Origin: Phenylobacterium soli
GTDB taxonomy: Bacteria > Pseudomonadota > Alphaproteobacteria > Caulobacterales > Caulobacteraceae
Assembly (NCBI RefSeq): GCF_003254475.1
Contig: NZ_QFYQ01000002.1
Coordinates: 62,001 to 126,000, forward strand
Direction: 5' to 3'
DNA length: 64,000 bases
The translations under genes were made by a program, and so were the position numbers. The notes under the pieces were generated by a model that worked only from the letters and a program-made list of their open reading frames with translations, ran no database searches and was not told the DNA's origin. This document shows positions 26,841 through 34,985 of the stretch, piece by piece (within the stretch, counting starts at the first letter, position 1; each line of letters opens with the position of its first letter).

Positions 26841-28277
26841 TCAGCGCTGGGCGGCGTAGAGCTTGACCACCCGGTAGAGGAACTCGCGCCCCTCGTAGAG
26901 GGAGCGGACGCGGATACGCTCGTTGAGGCCGTGGACGCCGCCGCCGTCCGGCTCGCCGAACATGCCCGAGAGGCCATAGGTCGGAACGCCCGCAGCCAGC
27001 ATGAAGCGGCCGTCGGTGGCGCCGGTGGACATGGCCGGCACCAGCGGCACGCCGGGCCAGAGCTCGCCCGCCACCTTCTCGGCCGGGCCGAGGATCTGTG
27101 GCGTCAGGGGCGGCGGCGGCGAGACCGGGCTCTTGGCCCCGGCCGGCTCCAGCTTCACCGCGGGCTCGGCCATGACCTTGGCCAGGGTCGCCTCGGTCGC
27201 CTCGACGCTCTCGTCGGGCAGGATGCGGCAGTTGACGTTGGCGCTGGCCTTCTGCGGCAGGGCGTTCAGGGCGTGGCCGCCGTCGATCATGGTGGCCACG
27301 CAGGTGGTCCGCATCATCGAATTGTAGCCGGGATCCTTGGCGATGGCGGCGATGGCCTCGGGCGTCGGGGCGTCGGAGGCGGCGAGCTTCATGGCCGCGC
27401 CCATCTCGCCGCCCATGATGGCGCTCATCTTGGTGAAGTGCAGACGCGTGGCCTGGTTGATGTGAACCGGGAAGTCATAGGCGCCCAGCCGGGCGAGCGC
27501 ATTGGCCAGGTGGTAGATCGCGTTGTCCTTCACCGGGCGCGAGGAGTGACCGCCGGGATTGGTCACCGAGAGGGTGAAGTCCTGGTAGACCTTCTCGCCC
27601 GCCTGGATGCCGAGGAACACGCGCTGGTCGCCCTGCAGGCGCCCGCCGGCGCCCTCGTTGAGCGCAAAGGCGGCGTCCATCAGTTCGCGGTGGGTGGAGA
27701 GCAGCCAGGAGACGCCGTTGAAGGTGTCGGGTGTCTCTTCGCCGCAGGTCAGCGCCAGCTTGATGGAGCGGCGCGGTTTGAAGCCCTCCTTGCGGAAGCG
27801 GATCATGGCGTCGGTAAAGGACGAGGCCATGGCTTTGTCGTCGCTCGCGCCGCGGGCGTAGAAGTAGCCGTTCTCCTCGACCAGCTTGAAGGGATCGCGC
27901 GTCCAGTCGGCGCGCTTGGCCTCCACCACGTCGATGTGGGCGAGCAGCATCACCGGCTTCAGCTTGGCGTCGGAGCCATGCAGCACGGCGATGAGGTTGC
28001 CGTCCTTGGGCCGGTCGGCGGGCGCCAGCACCTGGACGTCGGCGGCCGGGTAGCCGGCGGCCTTGAGGCGAGCGGCCATGGCCTCGGCGGCGCGGGTGCA
28101 GGACCCGTGCTCGGCCGTGGTGTCGATTTCGATGAGCTCCTTGTAGAGGTCGCGGAACTCGGCCTGGCCGGGGAAGTTCGGGGCGGCCGCAGGGGCGGCG
28201 GCGGTCTTGTCGGCGGCGAGCGCGGGCGATGTCGCGGCGACGAGCAGGGCCGCGGCGGCGGCGACGGTTCGGAACAT
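26841..28277 (-). CDS. Exported M20-family metallopeptidase
   Basis: Zinc-dependent carboxypeptidase or aminoacylase-type enzyme, predicted periplasmic. The 478-residue protein has signal peptide MFRTVAAAAALLVAATSPAL ending ALA. The M20 metal sites are LLAHIDVVEA (first His and general-base Asp), YARGASDDKA (bridging Asp), ALTCGEETPD (catalytic and metal Glu) and a distal His segment. The dimerisation insert contains VTNPGGHSSRPVKDN. Similar M20 proteins act on dipeptides or N-acyl amino acids; the substrate is not deducible. It is separate from the downstream hypothetical gene. Confidence 0.92.
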   Translation of the reverse strand: MFRTVAAAAALLVAATSPALAADKTAAAPAAAPNFPGQAEFRDLYKELIEIDTTAEHGSCTRAAEAMAARLKAAGYPAADVQVLAPADRPKDGNLIAVLHGSDAKLKPVMLLAHIDVVEAKRADWTRDPFKLVEENGYFYARGASDDKAMASSFTDAMIRFRKEGFKPRRSIKLALTCGEETPDTFNGVSWLLSTHRELMDAAFALNEGAGGRLQGDQRVFLGIQAGEKVYQDFTLSVTNPGGHSSRPVKDNAIYHLANALARLGAYDFPVHINQATRLHFTKMSAIMGGEMGAAMKLAASDAPTPEAIAAIAKDPGYNSMMRTTCVATMIDGGHALNALPQKASANVNCRILPDESVEATEATLAKVMAEPAVKLEPAGAKSPVSPPPPLTPQILGPAEKVAGELWPGVPLVPAMSTGATDGRFMLAAGVPTYGLSGMFGEPDGGGVHGLNERIRVRSLYEGREFLYRVVKLYAAQR

Positions 28278-28339
28278 CAGGGCCCCTCCAGGTTACGCGG
28301 CGGGACCGTAGGAGGCCGTCACAATCGCGGCAAGGCCGC

Positions 28340-28768
28340 TTAGTTGACCTCTGTTTTCTGGGGCGGCTTGGGCGGCAGCGGCGCGACGGGCACGCCGTCC
28401 TCGACCAGCTCCTTGACCTCCTTCGGCGAGGCCTGGCCATAGATGCCGCGGTCCTCGGCGCGCCCCTCGTGGATGGCGCGGGCTTCGGATGCGAAGGCGT
28501 CGCCGACGTCGTCGAAGTTCTCCTCCACATGCGCCCGGAGCTTGCCCATCGCCTCCATCATCATCTGGGCGCGGCGAGGCGCTTCGTCCTGCACGGTCTT
28601 GCGGGCGCCGACGACGGCCGGAGCCATGATCTGCTTGCGGACGGTCTTGGACGCGCAGACCGGGCATTCCACGAGGCCGCGCGCCTGTTGCTGGTCGTAG
28701 TCGGCCGAGGAGCCGAACCAGCCTTCGAACTCGTGGTCGTGGTCGCAGACCAGGGCGTAGCGGATCAT
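28340..28768 (-). CDS. DUF1178 family protein
   Basis: The 142-residue protein has the DUF1178 N-terminus MIRYALVCDHDHEFEGWFGS and the zinc-finger-like pair CPVC in GLVECPVCASKTVRKQIMAP. The rest is helical with charged residues (MMMEAMGKLRAHVEENFDDV, EARAIHEGRAEDRGIYGQAS). Members are found next to nitrilase and glutaredoxin genes in alphaproteobacteria, as here. Biochemical function is unknown. It is 9 bp downstream of the nitrilase gene, in an operon that reads comF-grxC-nitrilase-DUF1178. Confidence 0.92.
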   Translation of the reverse strand: MIRYALVCDHDHEFEGWFGSSADYDQQQARGLVECPVCASKTVRKQIMAPAVVGARKTVQDEAPRRAQMMMEAMGKLRAHVEENFDDVGDAFASEARAIHEGRAEDRGIYGQASPKEVKELVEDGVPVAPLPPKPPQKTEVN

Positions 28769-28777
28769 CGGACGGGT

Positions 28778-29593
28778 TCAGGGGCCAGTGAAGGCGCGCG
28801 CATTGGCAAGGGCCGGGATGGCGCGGCGCGCCTTGCCGGCGGCCGCCAGGTCGAGGTCGGCGAGAAGCACGCCTGGCTCGTCGTGGTCAAGCCGGGCGAT
28901 GACCTCGCCCCAAGGGCCGACGACGATGGTATGGCCCCAGGTGCCGCGGCCGTCCTCGTGGAAGCCGCCCTGGGCGGGGGCGAGGACGAAGGAGCCGGTC
29001 TCGATCGCCCGGGCGCGCATCAGCACCTCCCAGTGGGCCTCCCCGGTCGGCCGGGTGAAGGCGGCCGGGATGGTCATCACCTCGGCGCCGGCCAGAGCCA
29101 GGGCGCGGTAGAGGGCCGGGAAGCGCAGGTCGTAGCAGATGGTGAGTCCGAGCTTCGTGCCCGGGATGTCGGCCACCACGGCCCTGTCGCCGGGGGTGTA
29201 GCTCTCGCTCTCCCGCGCCACCTCGCCGGTAGGCAGGTCGACGTCGAACATGTGCAGCTTGTCGTAGGTGGCGGTGATGGCGCCCTGCGGGTCGATCAGG
29301 ACGGCGCGGTTGGCGCACTTGCCGTCCTCGCGTCTCACCAGGGCCGAACCGATCAGGATCCAGACGCCAAGGTCCTTCGCCGCCTCGCGCATGCCGGCGA
29401 CGAAGACGTCCTCCTCGAGGCTCATCAAGGCCGGGAACAGCTTGGCCCGGTCCTTCTGCAGGATGTTGGAGCCTTCGGGGGTGGCGATGAATTCCGCGCC
29501 GCCCGCCGCGGCCTCGCGGACCAGCGGCAGGATCTGGGCGAGCGCCGCGTCCTGGGACGCGGGCGTGCGGGACTGGATGAGGCCGACCTTCAT
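28778..29593 (-). CDS. Carbon-nitrogen hydrolase (nitrilase superfamily, Nit/omega-amidase type)
   Basis: Amidase of the Nit1/Nit2 group; relatives hydrolyse deaminated glutathione or alpha-ketoglutaramate. The 271-residue protein has the Glu-Lys-Cys triad: Glu in FIATPEGSNI, Lys in ATYDKLHMFDVDL, Cys in LTICYDLRFPALYR. The FDVD/Lys segment and RFPALYR are typical of this branch. The neighbouring glutaredoxin gene fits a glutathione-repair role by inference. About 300 bp upstream of the grxC start is a decayed GC hairpin at 29615-29635. Confidence 0.93.
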   Translation of the reverse strand: MKVGLIQSRTPASQDAALAQILPLVREAAAGGAEFIATPEGSNILQKDRAKLFPALMSLEEDVFVAGMREAAKDLGVWILIGSALVRREDGKCANRAVLIDPQGAITATYDKLHMFDVDLPTGEVARESESYTPGDRAVVADIPGTKLGLTICYDLRFPALYRALALAGAEVMTIPAAFTRPTGEAHWEVLMRARAIETGSFVLAPAQGGFHEDGRGTWGHTIVVGPWGEVIARLDHDEPGVLLADLDLAAAGKARRAIPALANARAFTGP

Positions 29594-29641
29594 GACCAGG
29601 CTAGATAGGCCATCCCCTCCCTGAAGAGGAGGGCTCGCGTG

Positions 29642-29902
29642 CTAGGCCGCGGCCTGCAGCAGAGGGTCGAGTTTCCCCTCGCGCTCCAGGGCCATCATGT
29701 CGTCGCAGCCGCCGATGTGGCGATCGCCGACAAAGATCTGGGGGAAGGTCATGCGTCCGGAGCGCTGGACCATCTCGGCCTTCTTGTCCGGATCGAAGGC
29801 GGCTTCGATCTCGGTGAAATCGACGCCCTTCTCCTCGAGGAGGGACACCGCCCGGATGCAATAGGGGCAGTAGGGCTTGGTGTAGATGGTGACGTGGGCC
29901 AT
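29642..29902 (-). CDS. grxC: Glutaredoxin 3
   Basis: Small thiol-disulfide oxidoreductase using glutathione. The 86-residue protein has the dithiol active site CPYC at residues 12-15 of MAHVTIYTKPYCPYC, the cis-Pro/GSH-binding segment MTFPQIFVGDRHIGG, and the CDDMMALEREGKLDPLL helix typical of GrxC. I chose the ATG at 29902, which gives a standard-length protein; an upstream in-frame extension is not conserved-looking. It lies between comF and the nitrilase gene on the same strand. Confidence 0.96.
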   Translation of the reverse strand: MAHVTIYTKPYCPYCIRAVSLLEEKGVDFTEIEAAFDPDKKAEMVQRSGRMTFPQIFVGDRHIGGCDDMMALEREGKLDPLLQAAA

Positions 29903-29933
29903 GGCGCTCAAACGAAGAATGGTCGCGAAAGCT

Positions 29934-30731
29934 TCATATGGTGAGTCCGCCCATCTCTTTAACCCGGGCCACCACTGCGACATCGACGCGCGCCGCGCCG
30001 GCGGCCTTGAGCGCCCGCGCGCAGCCTTCCGCCGTCGCCCCGGTGGTCATGACGTCGTCGATCAGGAGGATGTGCTTGCCCTCCACCTGACGGCGGCGGG
30101 CGGCCGGGACCACGAAGGCGGCGGCGACGTTGCGACGGCGCCCTGACCCAGACTTGCCCGCCTGGCTCTCGGTGGCGCGGCGGCGGACCAGGGCGTCCGG
30201 CAGGTAGGCGAGCCCCTCGCGGCGGGCCAGCGGCCGGGCGATCTCGGCCGCCTGGTTGTAGCGCCGCTTGAGCAGGCGAAGCGCGTGCAGCGGAACGGGG
30301 GCGACGGCGTCGGCCTCGACGACGAGGTCGCGGGCGGCGCGGCCGATCCACAGGGAGAACAGCTCGCCGAGGTCGGGCCGGTCGGCGTGCTTGAGCTTGA
30401 GGATCGGCTCGCGGGAGGCCTCGTCGTAGAGGCAGGCGGCGCGGGCGGCGTCGAAGGCGCGGGGCCGGGCGAGGCAGGCGGCGCAGCGCGCAGGTTCCCC
30501 GTTCAGGCCGGGGCCCTGGTCATAGGGAAAGGGCGATCCGCAGCCGTCGCAGACCGGATCGTCGAGGAAGTGGATGCGGCTCCAGAGCTCGGCGGGGAGG
30601 CCGCCGGCCGAGGCCGCGGGACCGCCGTCGAGGCTGCGGGGCGGGAAGACCAGGTCGAGCGCGGTTCGCCAGGCGGCCCGCAGGTGCGGGGCTGGCGTCC
30701 AGCCGGCGAAGGGACCATGTTCCGCGCGCAA
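29934..30731 (-). CDS. comF: ComF-family phosphoribosyltransferase-like protein
   Basis: Homologue of ComF, needed for natural transformation in several bacteria; in others of unclear role. The 265-residue protein has an N-terminal zinc finger (CDGCGSPF and CAACLARPRAFDAARAAC) and a phosphoribosyltransferase domain with the PRPP loop ILLIDDVMTTGATAEGCA and the RRYNQAAEIARPLAR motif seen in most ComF proteins. The longest reading starts at TTG (complement of 30729-30731), with no in-frame ATG before the finger, so the start is uncertain. That TTG shares base 30731 with the ATG of the divergent methyltransferase. Confidence 0.93.
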   Translation of the reverse strand: MRAEHGPFAGWTPAPHLRAAWRTALDLVFPPRSLDGGPAASAGGLPAELWSRIHFLDDPVCDGCGSPFPYDQGPGLNGEPARCAACLARPRAFDAARAACLYDEASREPILKLKHADRPDLGELFSLWIGRAARDLVVEADAVAPVPLHALRLLKRRYNQAAEIARPLARREGLAYLPDALVRRRATESQAGKSGSGRRRNVAAAFVVPAARRRQVEGKHILLIDDVMTTGATAEGCARALKAAGAARVDVAVVARVKEMGGLTI

Positions 30732-31633
30732 TGTCCGAACCGCCCCGCCTCTTCGACCGAACCCTGCACCGCAAGCGACTGGACCGCGCCGCCAGGGGCT
30801 TCGGCCAGGCCGACTTCCTGCACCGCCGCGCCGCCCAGGACGTGGCCGAGCGGCTCGAGGCGATCATGCGGAATTTTCCCGTTGCGGTCGAGCTGTCCTC
30901 GCGCGGCGGCGCCTTCCGCGAGGCGCTGAGCGCGGGCCCGGCGGCCGAACGCGTGGGGTTCCTGGCCGAGGCCGACCTGTCGCACGCCATGCTGGGCGGG
31001 CGCGGCGGCGCCCGCCTGGTGCTCGACGAGGAGGCCCTGCCCTTCGCCTCCGAGAGCCTGGACCTTGTGGTCTCGACGCTGGGCCTGCACTGGACCAACG
31101 ACGTGGTCGGCGCCCTGGTGCAGATCCGCCTGGCGCTGAAGCCGGACGGCCTGTTCATCGGCGCCTTCCTGGGCGGCGCGACCCTGACCGAGCTGCGCCA
31201 GTCGCTGATGGACGCCGAGGCCGAGCTGCTCGGCGGGGCCGGCAGCCGCGTCTCGCCCTTCGCCGACACCGCCGACGCGGCCTCGCTGCTGCAGCGCGCC
31301 GGCTTCGCCCTGCCGGTCGCAGACGTGGACAGGGTCACGGTGAGCTACGAGCACCCCATCCGGCTGATGGCCGACCTGCGCCAGATGGGCGAGACGAGCG
31401 TGCTGGCCGAACGCCATCCCAAGCCGATGACCCGCGCCCTGCTGGCGCGGGCGAGCGAGCTCTACGTGCAGCGGTTCGGCGGGCCGGACGGGCGCGTGCC
31501 GGCCACCTTCGAGATCATCACCCTGACCGGCTGGGCGCCGCACGAGAGCCAGCAGAAGCCGCTGCGCCCCGGCTCGGCCAAGATGAGCCTCGCCGAGGCC
31601 CTGGGCACGGTGGAGCAACGGCTGCCGCGCTAG
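30731..31633 (+). CDS. SAM-dependent methyltransferase, NDUFAF5/BioC-like
   Basis: Class I methyltransferase. The 300-residue protein opens MSEPPRLFDRTLHRKRLDRA, then FGQADFLHRRAAQDVAERLE, and has the acidic and DLVVSTLGLHWTNDVVGALV segment (post-motif region) typical of the NDUFAF5 branch, whose mitochondrial member hydroxylates an Arg of complex I. A degraded motif I (VELSSRGGAFREAL) lacks the usual GxGxG, which is characteristic of this branch. The Rickettsiales-to-Caulobacter lineage carries it beside comF. Substrate is inference only. It is divergent from and overlaps the start of comF. Confidence 0.85.
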   Translation: MSEPPRLFDRTLHRKRLDRAARGFGQADFLHRRAAQDVAERLEAIMRNFPVAVELSSRGGAFREALSAGPAAERVGFLAEADLSHAMLGGRGGARLVLDEEALPFASESLDLVVSTLGLHWTNDVVGALVQIRLALKPDGLFIGAFLGGATLTELRQSLMDAEAELLGGAGSRVSPFADTADAASLLQRAGFALPVADVDRVTVSYEHPIRLMADLRQMGETSVLAERHPKPMTRALLARASELYVQRFGGPDGRVPATFEIITLTGWAPHESQQKPLRPGSAKMSLAEALGTVEQRLPR

Positions 31634-31643
31634 GCGGGCAAGC

Positions 31644-31652
31644 TTATCCACA
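31644..31652 (+). promoter_or_regulatory. DnaA box TTATCCACA
   Basis: A perfect 9-mer match to the bacterial DnaA box lies 11 bp after the methyltransferase stop and about 80 bp before the lipoprotein start. It is a single box, so it is not an origin. DnaA acting as a transcription factor for the lipoprotein gene is possible. Confidence 0.45.
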
Positions 31653-31733
31653 GCGACAACTCGCCACGGCGGCGCTTGCTGCGAAGCACCCTTAAGGTTG
31701 CGCTTGAGGGACGCTCTCGCCCCGGGGGCAGAT

Positions 31734-32648
31734 TTGAAAGTCGTTTTCGCCGCAGGACTCGCCTGCGCCGTTTCCCTCGTCGTGGCCGGATGCGCTGCGA
31801 CGCCCGAACAACCGCGCTCTCAGTCCCGCAGCTACTATTCGCCCGCCGTGCGCGCGACGCCGTCGGGACTGACGGCCGAAGCGAGCGTCTTCGAAGGCTA
31901 CATGCGCCGGGCGCGCGGCATCGACGCCAGCTTCTCGGGCCCGGCCGAGGTTTCAGAGGCCCTGCAGACGGGGGCGGCGGGAGAGCCGCGCCAGCTGGAG
32001 AGCGGCATGATCGCCTACGCCGCGGTCGCCGCCCTGCAGGAGCCGCGTTTCGTGGACGGACTTCGGGGGAGCCGCGCCGACCGGGGGGACCTGGCGCGGC
32101 GGCTCGCCAGCGATCCCGCCTATGCGCTCGAGCTGCCCGGCGGAGAGGCCGCGGCGGCGCGCGCGGCGGGCGCGCTGGCGAGCCAGGGAGAGGCGCTGCG
32201 CGCGCAGGGACTGAAGGTGAAGCGCGCGGCCTATTCGGTGCAGCACCAGGCCTGGTCGAAGCGCAACGTGCCCGACCCGCGCGGCCGGCTGGCCCGGGTC
32301 AAGCAGCTCTCCAGCGAGCCGATGCGGGGCGGCGAGGACGCTGCGCGGCTCTATGCGGCGATGGCGGAAGGCGGGCGGCGCGGCGGGGCGGCGAGCCCGG
32401 CGGTGACGCGGGCCGTGGCGGTGGCGGCGTTGAACGTGCTGGGTCAGGAAGGCCGCGGCCGTGCGCTGATGAGCGAGCCCCGCACCGCCTCCTGCCTGCG
32501 GATCGCCAAGCTCAATCTCTACCAGTGCCTGGCGGCCGCGGGGCCGCAGTACGAGGACATCTTCTGCCTGGGCGAACACGCCATGGCCGAGACCGGCAGT
32601 TGCGTCGCCGACGCAACGCGGGCGAGCCGGGTCAGCTATCGGCGCTAG
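31734..32648 (+). CDS. Hypothetical lipoprotein, helical
   Basis: The 304-residue product from a TTG start has the lipoprotein signal MKVVFAAGLACAVSLVVAGC with Cys-20 in VAGC. The rest is Ala/Arg-rich, mostly helical, with SASFSGPAEVSEALQTGAAG-type segments, and two pairs of cysteines near the end (SCLRIAKLNLYQCLAAAGPQ; IFCLGEHAMAETGSC), which may form disulfides. GGGGG lies 6 bp before the TTG; an upstream TTG gives a longer N-terminus without improved features. The family is not recognised. The stop overlaps that of the convergent yjbQ gene (CTAG). Confidence 0.75.
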   Translation: MKVVFAAGLACAVSLVVAGCAATPEQPRSQSRSYYSPAVRATPSGLTAEASVFEGYMRRARGIDASFSGPAEVSEALQTGAAGEPRQLESGMIAYAAVAALQEPRFVDGLRGSRADRGDLARRLASDPAYALELPGGEAAAARAAGALASQGEALRAQGLKVKRAAYSVQHQAWSKRNVPDPRGRLARVKQLSSEPMRGGEDAARLYAAMAEGGRRGGAASPAVTRAVAVAALNVLGQEGRGRALMSEPRTASCLRIAKLNLYQCLAAAGPQYEDIFCLGEHAMAETGSCVADATRASRVSYRR

Positions 32649-33061
32649 TCGCCCAGCAGGTGCAGCGCCACCTCGCGTCGGTGCGGGCGGCGGCGGTGCT
32701 CGAAGAGGTAGATCCCCTGCCAGGTTCCGAGGGCGAGCCGACCGCCGATCAGAGGGATCGACAGCTGCACGCCCGTGAGCGCCGCGCGCAGGTGGGCCGG
32801 CATGTCGTCGGGCCCCTCGTCCTGGTGGATCCAGTCGCGGCTTTCCGGCGCGACGCGCGCGATCCAGGTCTCGAGGTCGCGCTGCACGTCGGGGTCGGCG
32901 TTCTCCTGGATCAGCAGGGACGCCGAGGTGTGGCGGCAGAAGACAGTGAGCAGGCCGGTGGTCATCCCCTGCCCCGCTGCCCAGCCGGCGACCTCGCGGG
33001 TGATCTCCACCAACCCCTGTCCGGAGGTCTGGATCGCGAGGATCCTCGCCGCCTGGCGCAT
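32645..33061 (-). CDS. YjbQ/UPF0047 family protein
   Basis: Small conserved enzyme-like protein; some members complement thiamine-phosphate synthase in E. coli, but the physiological role is unclear. The 138-residue protein has the family signature TVFCRHTSASLLIQENADPD near residue 45, with conserved His and Asn, and DGPDDMPAHL-type segment DEGPDDMPAHLRAALTGVQL, and ends GTWQGIYLFEHRRRPHRREV. The ATG overlaps the mutT stop by one base, so it is last gene of a ppiC-argJ-mutT-yjbQ run. Confidence 0.93.
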   Translation of the reverse strand: MRQAARILAIQTSGQGLVEITREVAGWAAGQGMTTGLLTVFCRHTSASLLIQENADPDVQRDLETWIARVAPESRDWIHQDEGPDDMPAHLRAALTGVQLSIPLIGGRLALGTWQGIYLFEHRRRPHRREVALHLLGD

Positions 33062-33471
33062 CAGAGGACGTCGCGCAGCCAGGCGACCAGCGGCGCGTCG
33101 GCGGGCGGCATCTCGTAGTCCCCGAGCTTCGAGGGCTTCACCCAGGCGAGCGCCGAGTGATGGCGAGCGACGACGCTGCCCTCCCAGCGCCGGCAGAGGT
33201 AGAGCGGCATCAGGAGGTGGAAGTCCTCGTAGGTGTGGCTGGCGAAGACGAAGGGGGCAAGGCAGGCGCTGGCGACGCGGATGCCCAGCTCCTCGTCGAG
33301 TTCGCGGATCAGGCAGGCTTCGGGAGTCTCGCCGGCCTCGACCTTGCCGCCGGGAAACTCCCACAGGCCGGCCAGCGACTTGCCCGGCGGCCGCTGGCAG
33401 ATCAGCACCCGGCCGTCGACGTCGACGAGCGCCGCGGCGGCGACCAGCAGGATCGGCTTGCCCTCGGCCAT
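33061..33471 (-). CDS. mutT: 8-oxo-dGTP diphosphatase MutT (NUDIX)
   Basis: Sanitises oxidised guanine nucleotides. The 136-residue protein contains the full NUDIX box GGKVEAGETPEACLIRELDE ELGI (consensus GX5EX7REUXEEXGU) and opens MAEGKPILLVAAAALVDVDG, with VLICQRPPGKSLAGLWEFPG typical of MutT. The ATG lies 2 bp past the argJ stop, so translation is coupled. In alphaproteobacteria argJ-mutT adjacency is common. Confidence 0.94.
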   Translation of the reverse strand: MAEGKPILLVAAAALVDVDGRVLICQRPPGKSLAGLWEFPGGKVEAGETPEACLIRELDEELGIRVASACLAPFVFASHTYEDFHLLMPLYLCRRWEGSVVARHHSALAWVKPSKLGDYEMPPADAPLVAWLRDVL

Positions 33472-33473
33472 CC

Positions 33474-34985
33474 TCAGGACCGGTAGTCCCCGTTGATCTC
33501 GACGTAGCGCTTGGTGAGGTCGCAGGTCCACATCTCGGCCGAGCCGCGGCCGACGCCCACGTCGACGGTGACCTCGAGCTCCTTCTTCTTCATGTAGGCG
33601 CTCATCTTGGCCTCGTCGTAACTGGAGGCGATGAGGCCGTCCTGGGCGGCCCAGTGGGGCCCGAACTTCACGCTCAGCTTGTCGCGGTCGATGGGCTCGT
33701 CGGCGCGGCCCACCGCCATGACGATGCGGCCCCAGTTGGCGTCCTCGCCGGCGAAGGCGGTCTTGACCAGCGGGCTCTCGCAGATCGTGCGGGCGATCTT
33801 GCGCGCCGAGGCGTGGCTCTCCGCGCCGGTCACGGACACCTTGATGAACTTGGTGGCCCCCTCCCCGTCCCGAACGAGCTGCTGGGCGAGGTTCATCAGC
33901 ACCCCTTCCAGCTTGTCGCGGAAGTCCGCCAGGCGCTTGTCGCCGGCCCGGCTGATCTTGGGCGCGCCGGACTTGCCGGTGGCGAACAGCAAGAGGGTGT
34001 CGTTGGTCGAGCGGTCGCCGTCCACCGTGATCGCGTTGAAGGTGTTGCGGGTATAGAGGCTGCAGAGGATCTGCAGCGCCGCCGGCGAGATGGCCGCGTC
34101 GGTGACCACGAAGGCCAGCATGGTCGCCATGTCCGGCGCGATCATCCCCGAGCCCTTGCAGATCCCGGCGATGCGCACCTTCTGGCCGTCGATCGTGGCC
34201 TCGGCGTAGGCGCCCTTCGGGAAGGTGTCGGTGGTCATGATCGCCTGGGCGGCCTGCGCCCAGTAGTCGTCGGTCAGCCGGGCGCCGACCTCAGGCAGGC
34301 GATGCGTGATCTTGGAGTCGTCCAGCAGCACGCCGATGACGCCGGTGGAGGCGACCATGACGTCGCGCTGGCGGCAGTCGAACCGCTTGGCGACCGCCGA
34401 GCAGACCCGGCGCACCGCGTCCGCGCCGGGCTTGCCGGTGAAGGAGTTGGCGCAGCCGGCGTTGACCACGACGGCCTTCACCCCCTCGCCCTTGGTCATC
34501 GTCAGGTGGCGCTTGCACCAGTCGACCGGGGCCGACCCCACGCCGTGGCGGGTGAACACGCCGGCGGCGCTGGCGCCCTCCGGGAAGTGCATGACCAGCA
34601 GGTCTTCGCGCTCGTGCTTGTAGAACCCGGCGCGGCCGGTGGCGAGCTGGACGCCGGCGATCGGCGGGATCTTCGGGAACGGGACGACGAGCGGGGAAAC
34701 GGGCATGTCGGACTTGGTCTTCACGGGGGCCTTGGCGGGAGCGGACTTCCTAGCCGCCGGCTCGGCGGCCTCGGGCGCGGCGTCGAACTGGCGCGACTGC
34801 TTGTCGGCGCGCTTCAGCGCCGCCCGCTTCAGGGCGCTGGCCAGCGGGTCGAAGGCGCGCTCGAGGGTATGGCCCACGACCTCGACGGGCTTGGCCGCCG
34901 CCTCGAGCGCCTTTTCGGCTGGGCTCTTCGCGCCAGCCTTGGCGGCTGCGCCCTTGGCGGTGGGGGTATTCGGCTTGCGGGTCAT
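33474..34985 (-). CDS. argJ: Bifunctional glutamate N-acetyltransferase / ornithine acetyltransferase with N-terminal extension
   Basis: Arginine pathway enzyme that recycles acetyl from N-acetylornithine to glutamate. The 503-residue protein is about 90 residues longer than usual. The canonical part starts near residue 94 (MPVSPLVVPFPKIPPIAGVQ) and includes the autoprocessing site at the second Thr of DMATMLAFVVTDA. Residues 1-93 are Ala/Lys/Pro rich, with AKGAAAKAGAKSPAEKALEA and LKRAALKRADKQSRQFDAAP. The upstream ATG has GGGGGG 7-12 bp before it, while the inner ATG has no such site, so the extension is probably translated. The ATG overlaps the ppiC stop by 4 bp. Confidence 0.93.
   Translation of the reverse strand: MTRKPNTPTAKGAAAKAGAKSPAEKALEAAAKPVEVVGHTLERAFDPLASALKRAALKRADKQSRQFDAAPEAAEPAARKSAPAKAPVKTKSDMPVSPLVVPFPKIPPIAGVQLATGRAGFYKHEREDLLVMHFPEGASAAGVFTRHGVGSAPVDWCKRHLTMTKGEGVKAVVVNAGCANSFTGKPGADAVRRVCSAVAKRFDCRQRDVMVASTGVIGVLLDDSKITHRLPEVGARLTDDYWAQAAQAIMTTDTFPKGAYAEATIDGQKVRIAGICKGSGMIAPDMATMLAFVVTDAAISPAALQILCSLYTRNTFNAITVDGDRSTNDTLLLFATGKSGAPKISRAGDKRLADFRDKLEGVLMNLAQQLVRDGEGATKFIKVSVTGAESHASARKIARTICESPLVKTAFAGEDANWGRIVMAVGRADEPIDRDKLSVKFGPHWAAQDGLIASSYDEAKMSAYMKKKELEVTVDVGVGRGSAEMWTCDLTKRYVEINGDYRS

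Noticed and set aside
31644..31652. Replication origin
   Set aside because: Only one DnaA box, no AT-rich unwinding region, and no dnaA, hemE or parAB genes nearby.
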